Translations under genes and position numbers: made by a program
Assembly: GCA_017448845.1 (NCBI GenBank)
Contig: JAFSKT010000038.1
Span: 1-45,002 of the forward strand
Source: Lachnospiraceae bacterium
GTDB taxonomy: Bacteria > Bacillota > Clostridia > Lachnospirales > Lachnospiraceae
Reading direction: 5' to 3'
DNA length: 45,002 nt
Shown here: positions 32,179 through 38,911 of the stretch, piece by piece
How the letters are laid out: each line of letters opens with the position of its first letter
Position numbering within the stretch: the first letter of the stretch is position 1
Notes under the pieces: model-generated
What the model saw: only the letters and a program-made list of their open reading frames with translations
Told to the model about the DNA's origin: nothing
Databases searched by the model: none

Positions 32179-33789
32179 TTACCTGTCCCATTTATCGGAA
32201 AGGGCGTTGATCTGATCCGCAAACTTGCCCAGATCCTTATTGGCCCCGTGCTCATACTTCCTGATAACGGAAAGCAGGCGCTCTCCTGCAGCAAGAAGCC
32301 TCTGGAATACGCTGCTGATCCTGCCCTTATCAAATGTCTTCTTAACGGCAACGCCCTTGGTCTCCTCAACAAACTCATCTTTTATGAGGTCATACTTTGT
32401 GCCGCTGAAGGGGGCATAGGCGTCAAACTTCAGGTCCTGCTTTAAGAGATCCGCGAATTTCTCCGTCACCATGTCATCGCCGTGGACAACGAAGATCTTC
32501 TTTGTGCTCTCCGGATCGAAGCTGTTCTTTACCCAGTTAATAAGGCCGTTCCTGTCCGCATGGCCGCTCATTCCTGTTAAGATCTCGATATTTGCGTTTA
32601 CGGAGATCTCTTCCCCGAAGAGCTTTACGGTCTTAGCACCTTCCACCAGGGCCCGTCCCAAAGTGCCCACAGACTGGTAACCCACAAAGAGCACGGTCGA
32701 TTCCCTTCTCCACAGATTGTGCTTAAGGTGGTGCCTTATACGTCCGGCATCGCACATTCCGGAGGCCGAGATTATGACCTTCGGCTCGTCGTCAAAGTTT
32801 ATCTCCTTGGAATCATCCGGTGTGATGGAGAGGTTTAAGTTCGGGAAGGACAGGGGATTTACTCCCTTCCTCAACAGCTCTTTTGCCTCATCATCATAGC
32901 AATCTATGGAACTCTTCCCGAAAATACTGGTGGCATCCACCGCAAGGGGTGAATCCACATAAACCGGGAAGTCCTCATATCCATGGACTAAGCCTCTTTC
33001 CTTTATCTCTCTTATAAAGTATAAAAGCTCCTGGGTACGTCCCACCGCGAAGGAAGGGATCACCACATTTCCCCCTCTTTCAAAGGTGTAGCTAAGTATT
33101 TCCGAAAGCTCCTTTACATAGTCAGGCTTATCCTCGGAATGAAGCCTGTCTCCGTAGGTGGATTCTATAAGTACATAATCCGCTCCATCCACAGCCTCCG
33201 GATCCTTGATAATGGGCTGGTCGATATTTCCCACATCCCCGGAAAATACTATCTTCCTGGACTCACCATCCTCCGTAAGGAAGACCTCTATGGCCGCAGA
33301 TCCAAGAAGATGGCCCACATCCGTAAATCTCACATCTATCCCGTCGGCGATATGTATCATTTCCTTATACTTAACGGGATGTAAAAGCCTTATGGCCCCG
33401 TCCGCATCCTCCATGGTATAGAGGGGCACGAAATCCTCAATATTGGAATTTCTCCTGGCCTTCCTGTTCCGCCACTCTGCTTCAAAGGTCTGTATATGGG
33501 CACTGTCACGGAGCATGATATTACAGAGCTTTGCCGTAGCTTCCGTGGCGAAGATCTGCCCTCTGAAACCCTTCTTATAAGCTAAGGGCAGCAGGCCCGA
33601 ATGGTCGATATGGGCATGGGTCAGAAGAATATAGTCTATCTCCCCCGGCAGCACCGGGAGATCCGCATTCTCATAGGTCTTTCTCCCCTGCTCCATTCCG
33701 TAATCCACAAGGATGTTCTTTCCGTTTACCGATAAGTAATGACAGCTTCCCGTAACCTCATGGTCCGCTCCAATGAACTCAAGCAGCAT
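32179..33789 (-). CDS. Beta-CASP metallo-beta-lactamase fold RNase-like protein
   Basis: The 536-aa protein has the MBL motif HAHIDH (His58, His60, Asp62, His63), followed by DVGHLLGSA and FSGDVG, which supply the other metal ligands. The beta-CASP insert shows SFAVGRTQELL, and the C-terminal part shows SASGMCDAGRI with HHL and GMSGHADRNGL. This is the mRNA 3'-end-processing type (YSH1/CPSF-73-like bacterial RNase, often called MBL-fold exoribonuclease). It probably degrades or processes RNA with 5'-3' or endonucleolytic activity. The last ~75 residues are helical and basic. A promoter lies at 33896-33924; folA follows by 50 nt. Confidence 0.9.
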   Translation of the reverse strand: MLLEFIGADHEVTGSCHYLSVNGKNILVDYGMEQGRKTYENADLPVLPGEIDYILLTHAHIDHSGLLPLAYKKGFRGQIFATEATAKLCNIMLRDSAHIQTFEAEWRNRKARRNSNIEDFVPLYTMEDADGAIRLLHPVKYKEMIHIADGIDVRFTDVGHLLGSAAIEVFLTEDGESRKIVFSGDVGNIDQPIIKDPEAVDGADYVLIESTYGDRLHSEDKPDYVKELSEILSYTFERGGNVVIPSFAVGRTQELLYFIREIKERGLVHGYEDFPVYVDSPLAVDATSIFGKSSIDCYDDEAKELLRKGVNPLSFPNLNLSITPDDSKEINFDDEPKVIISASGMCDAGRIRHHLKHNLWRRESTVLFVGYQSVGTLGRALVEGAKTVKLFGEEISVNANIEILTGMSGHADRNGLINWVKNSFDPESTKKIFVVHGDDMVTEKFADLLKQDLKFDAYAPFSGTKYDLIKDEFVEETKGVAVKKTFDKGRISSVFQRLLAAGERLLSVIRKYEHGANKDLGKFADQINALSDKWDR

Positions 33790-33895
33790 ATTCTCTCCCT
33801 CCTCGTGATCATTCGCGCTGCACCTGCATGTCTGTCATTTAACGGCGCAGCCCGCATACCCCAAAGGCCCCTTTTTATTGCCGACAGATTTATTT

Positions 33896-33924
33896 ATTTT
33901 ACCATTTTTCGCTTATGGGGGCAA
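33896..33924 (-). promoter_or_regulatory. Promoter for the MBL-folA-manA-ABC run
   Basis: TTGCCC (33924-33919), a 17-nt spacer and TAAAAT (33901-33896) on the minus strand lie ~105 nt upstream of the 33789 start. Confidence 0.5.
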
Positions 33925-33991
33925 ATGTGCTTATGTGTGTCAAAGGACTAACGCAGCAATCCCTTCCCCGGCTGGCCGAATCAGTTCCGCT

Positions 33992-34222
33992 GCTGGGGAG
34001 ATGGCGCATGTACCGGATTTGCGCGCGCAGGTCCTGACGAAGCTTCTTAACGAGCCTAAACCAATAGCGCAAAAATCGCATGGATGCGATTTTTAGCCTT
34101 TCTGAGCATGGATGCGAATTGGAAGGCGGCGCGTCCGGTTGTGTCAGCCATAGAGGGGCGAGTTTAGAAGACTTCGTCAGGACACGAGCACGGAAAGCCG
34201 GTACATGCGCCATCTCCCCAGC
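33992..34222. repeat. 231-bp palindromic element with perfect 25-bp ends
   Basis: The outer 25 bp (33992-34016) are perfectly inverted at 34198-34222. Further in, TCCTGACGAAG pairs with CTTCGTCAGGA. At the core AAAAATCGCAT (34071-34081) and ATGCGATTTTT (34084-34094) form an 11-bp hairpin with a 2-nt loop. GCATGGATGCGA occurs twice near the centre. It lies in the 841-bp gap 33790-34630 and yields similar meaningless open frames on both strands. It could be a non-autonomous mobile element (the ends act like terminal inverted repeats) or a strongly structured RNA. No target-site duplication is obvious. Confidence 0.85.
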
Positions 34223-34326
34223 CAAAAAACTACGCTTTTTTCATGTTTTTTAACAAATCAAACCGGAAAAATATATTTTCCCGTAAAATTGTACCTTTCA
34301 GTTAGAGAAAATCGCTGTTTTTCCGC

Positions 34327-34355
34327 TTGACAAGTGAGGAATTACATTATAGTAT
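34327..34355 (+). promoter_or_regulatory. Strong -35/-10 pair upstream of a structured region
   Basis: A perfect TTGACA (34327-34332), 17-nt spacer and TAGTAT (34350-34355; TATAGT at 34348-34353 is an alternative) point toward the P1 peptidase gene 275 nt further on. The transcript would begin with the hairpins at 34377-34408. Confidence 0.65.
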
Positions 34356-34440
34356 TCTTTCCCGTGAAAGAAAGAGCGGTCGTAAGACCGGAGTCCGGGC
34401 GTTCGCCCAGTTATTTCCTTTTTTTCAAAGATATAGAAGT
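34356..34440 (+). other. Candidate structured leader or small RNA
   Basis: Just after the promoter come CTTTC-CCGT-GAAAG, then CGGTC-GTAA-GACCG (34377-34390, a GNRA-type loop), then GGGCG-TT-CGCCC (34397-34408), then a T-rich stretch (34415-34428). CCGGAGTCCGG can also pair, overlapping both hairpins, so exclusive folds are possible. I do not recognise a known riboswitch. It may be the leader of the P1 peptidase gene or a short free RNA. The rest of the gap to 34630 shows one weak further promoter (34453-34480). Confidence 0.4.
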
Positions 34441-34452
34441 CCACATCTTTTT

Positions 34453-34480
34453 TTGCACGTCAAAAAAACCTGCATATGGT
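34453..34480 (+). promoter_or_regulatory. Weak second promoter for the P1 peptidase gene
   Basis: TTGCAC (34453-34458), 16-nt spacer and TATGGT (34475-34480), ~150 nt before the ATG. Confidence 0.3.
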
Positions 34481-34630
34481 ATGCCACGTCTAAAACCGTC
34501 AAATCTAAAATTAAAAGTATGATTATTTATAAAGCTGGGTCGGATGCTCTTCTTTCACAAGGTGTTATAGATTATTTTTGGGACATGGCTTATAATCAAA
34601 GAGAACAAATATCAACAAGGGGTTAATGTC

Positions 34631-35611
34631 ATGAAAAAAGAGATCATTTCAATAAACGATATAGGAGGGATCCGTATCGGACAGAGTGAAAACAGGGAAG
34701 CTGCCACGGGATGCACGGTTTTCATAAGCGATAAAGGCATGGCAGCCGGTCTTGATGTCCGGGGCGGGGGTCCTGCTTCCAGGGATTCCGAACTCCTGAA
34801 TCCCATTATGGCAGCGGAATTTGTCCATGCAATCCTCCTGGGAGGAGGCAGCGCCTTCGGTTTAGGAGCCGCAAACGGCGTCATGGAATATCTTGAAGAA
34901 CACGATATCGGATTTGATGTGGGAGTGACTAAGGTTCCCCTGGTGGTACAGTCAGACATCTTCGACCTGACTGTAGGCGATATGAAGGTAAGGCCCGACG
35001 CAAAAATGGGATATGAGGCAGCAAAGGCCGCCTTTGAAAACCCTAATTACAGGGACGGCAACTACGGCGGCGGTACAGGCGCCACTGTGGGAAAGGCCTG
35101 CGGTATGGATTTCTGCATGAAAACAGGTATCGGAAGTCATGCCATTCAGATCGGCGACTTAAAGATCGGTGCCGTCGTTATCCTTAATGCCCTCGGGGAT
35201 GTTTTTGACCACAAAAACGGGAAAAAGATTGCCGGTCTTTTGAACGAGGAAAAAAACGGTTTCCGAAGTACTGTTGATTTCATGTCAAAAACAACAGATG
35301 TTATCGACAATAAATTCACCGGCAATACCACAATAGGGATCGTGATCACCAATGCGGCTTTTAACAAGCCCTCTCTTTGCAAGATCGCAGGCATGGCCCA
35401 CGACGGCTTTGCCAGGTCCATAAACCCGGTTCATACCTCAGCTGACGGCGACAGTATTTACGCGGTCTCTGTAGGAAATGTACCGGCAGACAAGGATCTG
35501 ACCGGTATGCTTGCTGCTGAAGTCATGAGCGAAGCTCTCATCTGTGCGGTTAACAGCGCAGAAAGCGCTTACGGCTATCCTGCAGCCCGGGATCTGGAAT
35601 TCCTGAAGTAA
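34631..35611 (+). CDS. P1 family (DmpA-like) Ntn peptidase
   Basis: This 326-aa member of the DmpA/BapA aminopeptidase family has the self-cleaving N-terminal nucleophile fold. The N-terminal half shows the family motifs TGCTVFI, DVRGGGPASR, AILLGGGSAFGLGAANGVM, GNYGGGTGATVGK and AVVILNALGDV. The expected self-cleavage site is GNTTIGIVITNA, between Asn232 and Thr233, leaving Thr233 as nucleophile; this is by analogy. It is cytoplasmic, with no signal peptide. Likely activity is aminopeptidase on small or beta-amino peptides; its substrate is unknown. AAGGGG sits 8 nt upstream of the ATG. The gene ends 106 nt before the XRE regulator. Confidence 0.93.
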   Translation: MKKEIISINDIGGIRIGQSENREAATGCTVFISDKGMAAGLDVRGGGPASRDSELLNPIMAAEFVHAILLGGGSAFGLGAANGVMEYLEEHDIGFDVGVTKVPLVVQSDIFDLTVGDMKVRPDAKMGYEAAKAAFENPNYRDGNYGGGTGATVGKACGMDFCMKTGIGSHAIQIGDLKIGAVVILNALGDVFDHKNGKKIAGLLNEEKNGFRSTVDFMSKTTDVIDNKFTGNTTIGIVITNAAFNKPSLCKIAGMAHDGFARSINPVHTSADGDSIYAVSVGNVPADKDLTGMLAAEVMSEALICAVNSAESAYGYPAARDLEFLK

Positions 35612-35617
35612 GGAACT

Positions 35618-35670
35618 AAACCTTTCACGTCACTTAATTGGGTTTTTTCAAACCTTTCACATAGTTAAAT
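35618..35670 (+). repeat. Direct repeats upstream of the XRE gene (possible operators)
   Basis: AAACCTTTCAC occurs at 35618-35628 and 35650-35660, each followed within 3-5 nt by TTAA. The 32-bp spacing is about three helical turns, which fits two protein dimers on one face of the DNA. They may bind the XRE regulator encoded next. Confidence 0.5.
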
Positions 35671-35717
35671 AAAAACTTTAATTTCCTTATCTTTACTATG
35701 TGGAGGGCTGGAGTGAT

Positions 35718-36071
35718 ATGAAAGAGAAAAAGATCTCCGGTATCGGGGAACGGATTGCAGCATTACGACGCTCCCGAAAAATGACACAGGAAACTCTGGC
35801 AAATAAGCTTGACGTAAGTCCAAAGCATATAAGCCATGTGGAGAGGGACTGCGCTTCCCTGTCCTTATATAATCTGGTAGAGGTAAGCCGCATCTTTAAC
35901 TGCAGTCTGGATTATCTCGTTACCGGAAAGTACTACGACGGTCCTCTGAACACTATCCCCGGAAATATAGTACATATCCTTAGTTCAGATGACAAAGCCG
36001 AAATAGAGAGGCTCCTAAGGTACTTAGAGTTCTACTCGGAATGGATTGACATATCAACAGGAAAACATTGA
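35718..36071 (+). CDS. XRE/Cro-type HTH transcriptional regulator
   Basis: The open frame starts at 35700, but the ATG at 35718 has GGAG 4 nt upstream (and GGAGGG 10 nt upstream), giving a 117-aa protein beginning MKEKKISGIGERIAALR. Residues ~8-65 are a classic HTH_3: R-x-x-R-x-M-T-Q-E-T-L-A-N-K-L-D-V-S, then HISHVER, then the YLVTGKYYD end of helix 5. The C-terminal ~45 residues are a short acidic helix region that may mediate dimerisation. It is probably a repressor; direct repeats upstream may be its sites. Its 3' end faces the CarD-like gene across a shared terminator. Confidence 0.85.
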   Translation: MKEKKISGIGERIAALRRSRKMTQETLANKLDVSPKHISHVERDCASLSLYNLVEVSRIFNCSLDYLVTGKYYDGPLNTIPGNIVHILSSDDKAEIERLLRYLEFYSEWIDISTGKH

Positions 36072-36076
36072 AAGAA

Positions 36077-36107
36077 AAGGGCAGGAAAGCTTTTGCTTCC
36101 TGCCCTT
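36077..36107. terminator. Bidirectional terminator between XRE and CarD-like genes
   Basis: AAGGGCAGGAAAGC (36077-36090) and GCTTCCTGCCCTT (36095-36107) pair with one bulged A and a TTTT loop. The minus strand continues TTCTTTC and the plus strand GATCGTCTTT, so it is better as a terminator of the minus-strand CarD-like gene but can serve both. Confidence 0.75.
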
Positions 36108-36130
36108 GATCGTCTTTATCAGCTCAAAGT

Positions 36131-36631
36131 TTATTTTGAGATCCTGGCCTTTATGAATTCAACCATGTTTCCGCCTTCAATACCTAAAGCGTATGCAAGC
36201 TCACCGTAAAGAGCGTGTTCAGCGGATTTAAGGAAGTGCTCGTCTACCGTTGTAGCTGTACGGCCCTTCTTAAGCCTCTCATTCTTCCTTGTCAACGTGG
36301 TCTTTATAAGACGCATCAGCTCTTTTGCATCGTTCTGTACAAGAGCTGCAGAATAAGCATTCTGGCGGTTCTTTTCATTCTCAACAGATATCTCATCCAG
36401 CTCAGGATAAGAATCGATTACATCCAGAGCCTCCTCTTCGGTAAGGGGATCTCTTAAAGAAGCCTCTCCTGTACCGACTGCAACATAAATCTTACTGGCG
36501 GGTGACTCGGTGGGTATCAGATAATAATACTTCTTTGTGTTATCCATATCGGGAATATCGAGAACGGATATATCGGTTATCTTACATAACCCATCTACTT
36601 TGTGAACAACATAATCTCCGGTTTTATACAT
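36131..36631 (-). CDS. CarD/CdnL-type RNA polymerase-binding regulator
   Basis: The start is the ATG at 36631 (166 aa), which has AAAGGAG 5-6 nt upstream and begins the conserved fold MYKTGDYVVHKVDGLCKI. The open frame to 36682 lacks a ribosome site. Residues 1-60 match the CarD/CdnL/TRCF Tudor-like domain that binds the RNA polymerase beta subunit, including YYYLIP and KIYVAV. Residues 70-160 are the helical DNA-contacting domain. It probably affects open-complex stability at rRNA or other promoters. Its promoter is at 36713-36742. Confidence 0.87.
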   Translation of the reverse strand: MYKTGDYVVHKVDGLCKITDISVLDIPDMDNTKKYYYLIPTESPASKIYVAVGTGEASLRDPLTEEEALDVIDSYPELDEISVENEKNRQNAYSAALVQNDAKELMRLIKTTLTRKNERLKKGRTATTVDEHFLKSAEHALYGELAYALGIEGGNMVEFIKARISK

Positions 36632-36712
36632 GAGAGCTCCTTTCTTTGGGATGAGGGAAAAGACAACAACCGTTATTGTCATTTTGCCCCTTATTTCAGC
36701 TGTGCGTTCACT

Positions 36713-36742
36713 ATTCTAACACTAATAAAACATAAATGTAAG
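36713..36742 (-). promoter_or_regulatory. Promoter of the CarD-like gene
   Basis: CTTACA (36742-36737), 18-nt spacer and TAGAAT (36718-36713) on the minus strand, ~80 nt before the ATG. Together with the plus-strand promoter at 36854-36883 it accounts for the divergent 319-bp gap 36632-36950. Confidence 0.5.
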
Positions 36743-36853
36743 TAATATTTTTTTACAAAAATAAGTCGATTATAGCGCCATTTATTCAACATTTTGCAGA
36801 GTAACGGTCTCATGGATGAAATTTTATCCGCCCTTCTTACCCCGGGTGTATCC

Positions 36854-36883
36854 TTGATAATACCTGTTGATATGGAGTATAAT
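36854..36883 (+). promoter_or_regulatory. Promoter of the EAL gene
   Basis: TTGATA (36854-36859), 18-nt spacer and a perfect TATAAT (36878-36883), ~67 nt before the ATG at 36951. Confidence 0.65.
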
Positions 36884-36950
36884 AATTTTGTATGAATTCC
36901 TCTGCCTGCAGAGACTGCAAAGGAGCAGGGAAAAGGACGATAAGGCTTAA

Positions 36951-38825
36951 ATGAACATAGAACTTCAGTGCTGTGCGCTTTTTATCATATTTACCATTGC
37001 CGTCATGTTCTTCCGTGAAAAGAGACTTGACCTTATGAACCGCAAGCTCTTTCAGTGCGCTATTTGCGCGTGCTTTTCCTGTCTGATCTTCGACATCCTT
37101 TCCATCGTTTTTATCAATATGTCCGTACACCGGGGCTTTAACTCCGATATTACCCGAATAGTCTGCAAACTTTATATCATGCTGCTGGTGTTGCAGGGCT
37201 ATTTAGGCTATGTCTATGCCTCCACCAGTCTGCTCCCAAGAGACGAAACCTGGGCGAAAATTGCCCGGGCCTCGTTCCATGGGATATTCGGTTTAGGGGA
37301 GGTGCTGATGCTCCTCCTTCCCATCGGCTTTACGGCCAGCGGACGTATGGTTTATTCCTTTGGACCTTCCACTTCGGTAGCCTATGCCCTTTCCGCTGTA
37401 TATATCCTGACCACCATTATCATCACCATGGTTTACAGATTAAAGATGCCGGGAAGAAGGTTTATCGCCATGCTTCTCTGGCAGGGGATATGGCTTCTTG
37501 CCGCTGTCGTACAGTTTATCGAGCCTGAGCTTTTGCTGGTGGGTTTTGCATCTTCCTTCGGCATGGTGATCCTTTATATACAGCTGGAAAACCCCAGTGA
37601 ATTCCTGGACGGCTCCACCGGTCTTTTTACCACCAACGCCCTTTCGGTCTATGTGCATGATAAGTACAGATTCGGCAAGAGCTTTTCAATGTTTACCGCA
37701 AAGATACATTATCTTACCACCTATGTGGATTACAACACGGAGCAGAACGCCGTAATGCGTACCGCCCGGGCACTGGTAAAGCTGGGTCCGGAGCCTGCCT
37801 TCCGTATTGACGACGATACCTTCTGCGTGCTCTATGATGACAAGAACCGTATGTTTGAGAGAGCCGCCAACATTAAGATGCAGAAGGACAATGTCACCGA
37901 CCTGCCTGCAAAGGGAACCTATCTTCTGATCCCCGACAGCCTCATTATGAACGGTCCGGATGAATTTTTCCGTTTTCTCCATACTTATCTTGAGTGTGAA
38001 CAGGAGATCCTGGTGGCAAATGAGGATCTGGTGCAGGAATTAAGGGCACAGAGCAATATAAGAGAAATGATCGATGATGCTCTGAAAAATGACAGGGTGG
38101 AGGTATTCTACCAGCCCTTCTACAATGTAAAAAAGGACTGCTTTGATGAGGCGGAGGCCCTTGTTCGTATAAGGCTTGAGAGCGGTGAGATCGTCCCTCC
38201 CGGCAGGTTCATTCCCATTGCCGAGGAGACCGGCCAGATCATCCCCCTTGGCATAAGGGTATTTGAAAAGGTATGCCTTTTCCTCTCAAAGGGCGAAGCG
38301 GAAAAGTATGGTCTCAAACAGGTCCATATCAATGTTTCAGCTGCGCAGTTCGACTATGAAAATCCGGCAGGCTTTGTCACGAGGTATATTGAAAAATACC
38401 ATATTAATCCGAGAAGGATCAACCTTGAGATCACGGAGACCGCTGCTGCTCAGAGCAGGGAGATTATGCTCCGGAATATGACCAGGCTCCTGGAAAGAGG
38501 CGTGACCTTCTCCCTGGATGATTTCGGCACAGGCCGTTCCAACATCGATTACTTCGTAAATATGCCTGTACAGAACATCAAATTTGACTATACCTTCACC
38601 CGCGAGTTCTTCAATAATGATAAGATCAAGCACGTGCTCATCGGCCTGATGGATATCCTTCATAAGATGGATATGGGCGTCGTTGCTGAAGGCATTGAAA
38701 CCGAAGAACATGTGAAAGTCATGAAGGATATGGGAGTTGAGTTCATCCAGGGCTTTTATTATTCAAAGCCCATCCCTGAGGACGGATTCCTGACGTATTT
38801 GAGGGACAATAACGGAGAGTCCTGA
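36951..38825 (+). CDS. Membrane EAL-domain c-di-GMP phosphodiesterase with degenerate GGDEF
   Basis: The 624-aa protein has about seven hydrophobic segments in residues 1-212. A GGDEF-like domain follows (~218-345), starting DGSTGLFTTNAL. Its signature position reads RIDDDTFCVLYD, so it cannot make c-di-GMP. The EAL domain spans ~370-620. Its catalytic residues look intact: Glu402 (EAL), Asn461 (NVSA), Glu493 (LEITET), Asp523-Asp524 (DDFGTG), Lys544 (KFDYTF) and Glu580/Glu583 (AEGIET), and the end reads QGFYYSKP. It should hydrolyse c-di-GMP in response to a membrane signal. AAGG is 5 nt upstream of the ATG. It converges on the secreted Big2 gene across a terminator at 38847-38900. Confidence 0.92.
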   Translation: MNIELQCCALFIIFTIAVMFFREKRLDLMNRKLFQCAICACFSCLIFDILSIVFINMSVHRGFNSDITRIVCKLYIMLLVLQGYLGYVYASTSLLPRDETWAKIARASFHGIFGLGEVLMLLLPIGFTASGRMVYSFGPSTSVAYALSAVYILTTIIITMVYRLKMPGRRFIAMLLWQGIWLLAAVVQFIEPELLLVGFASSFGMVILYIQLENPSEFLDGSTGLFTTNALSVYVHDKYRFGKSFSMFTAKIHYLTTYVDYNTEQNAVMRTARALVKLGPEPAFRIDDDTFCVLYDDKNRMFERAANIKMQKDNVTDLPAKGTYLLIPDSLIMNGPDEFFRFLHTYLECEQEILVANEDLVQELRAQSNIREMIDDALKNDRVEVFYQPFYNVKKDCFDEAEALVRIRLESGEIVPPGRFIPIAEETGQIIPLGIRVFEKVCLFLSKGEAEKYGLKQVHINVSAAQFDYENPAGFVTRYIEKYHINPRRINLEITETAAAQSREIMLRNMTRLLERGVTFSLDDFGTGRSNIDYFVNMPVQNIKFDYTFTREFFNNDKIKHVLIGLMDILHKMDMGVVAEGIETEEHVKVMKDMGVEFIQGFYYSKPIPEDGFLTYLRDNNGES

Positions 38826-38846
38826 TCAATATAACATCTATATAAA

Positions 38847-38900
38847 AAACACCCGGCAGGATTCCACTTTATGCTTTAGCGGTCAGCTGCCGGGTGTTTT
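38847..38900. terminator. Bidirectional terminator, copy 1
   Basis: AAAACACCCGGCAG (38847-38860) pairs perfectly with CTGCCGGGTGTTTT (38887-38900), a 14-bp stem with a 26-nt loop and T runs on both exits. It separates the convergent EAL and Big2 genes. A related copy is at 42280-42323. Confidence 0.88.
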
Positions 38901-38911
38901 GTTTTGGGGTG

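Noticed and set aside
33899..34225. 108-aa minus-strand frame and a similar plus-strand frame
   Set aside because: Both read through the palindrome and encode mirror-image AGEMAHVP-type sequence, which is a by-product of the inverted repeat. No ribosome site.
34377..34408. Fluoride or guanidine riboswitch
   Set aside because: The short hairpins lack the fluoride pseudoknot sequences and the ACGR loops of the guanidine-II type.
34327..34626. 99-aa plus-strand frame before the P1 peptidase
   Set aside because: Its TTG start is the -35 box itself, there is no ribosome site, and the sequence is low-complexity and hairpin-derived.
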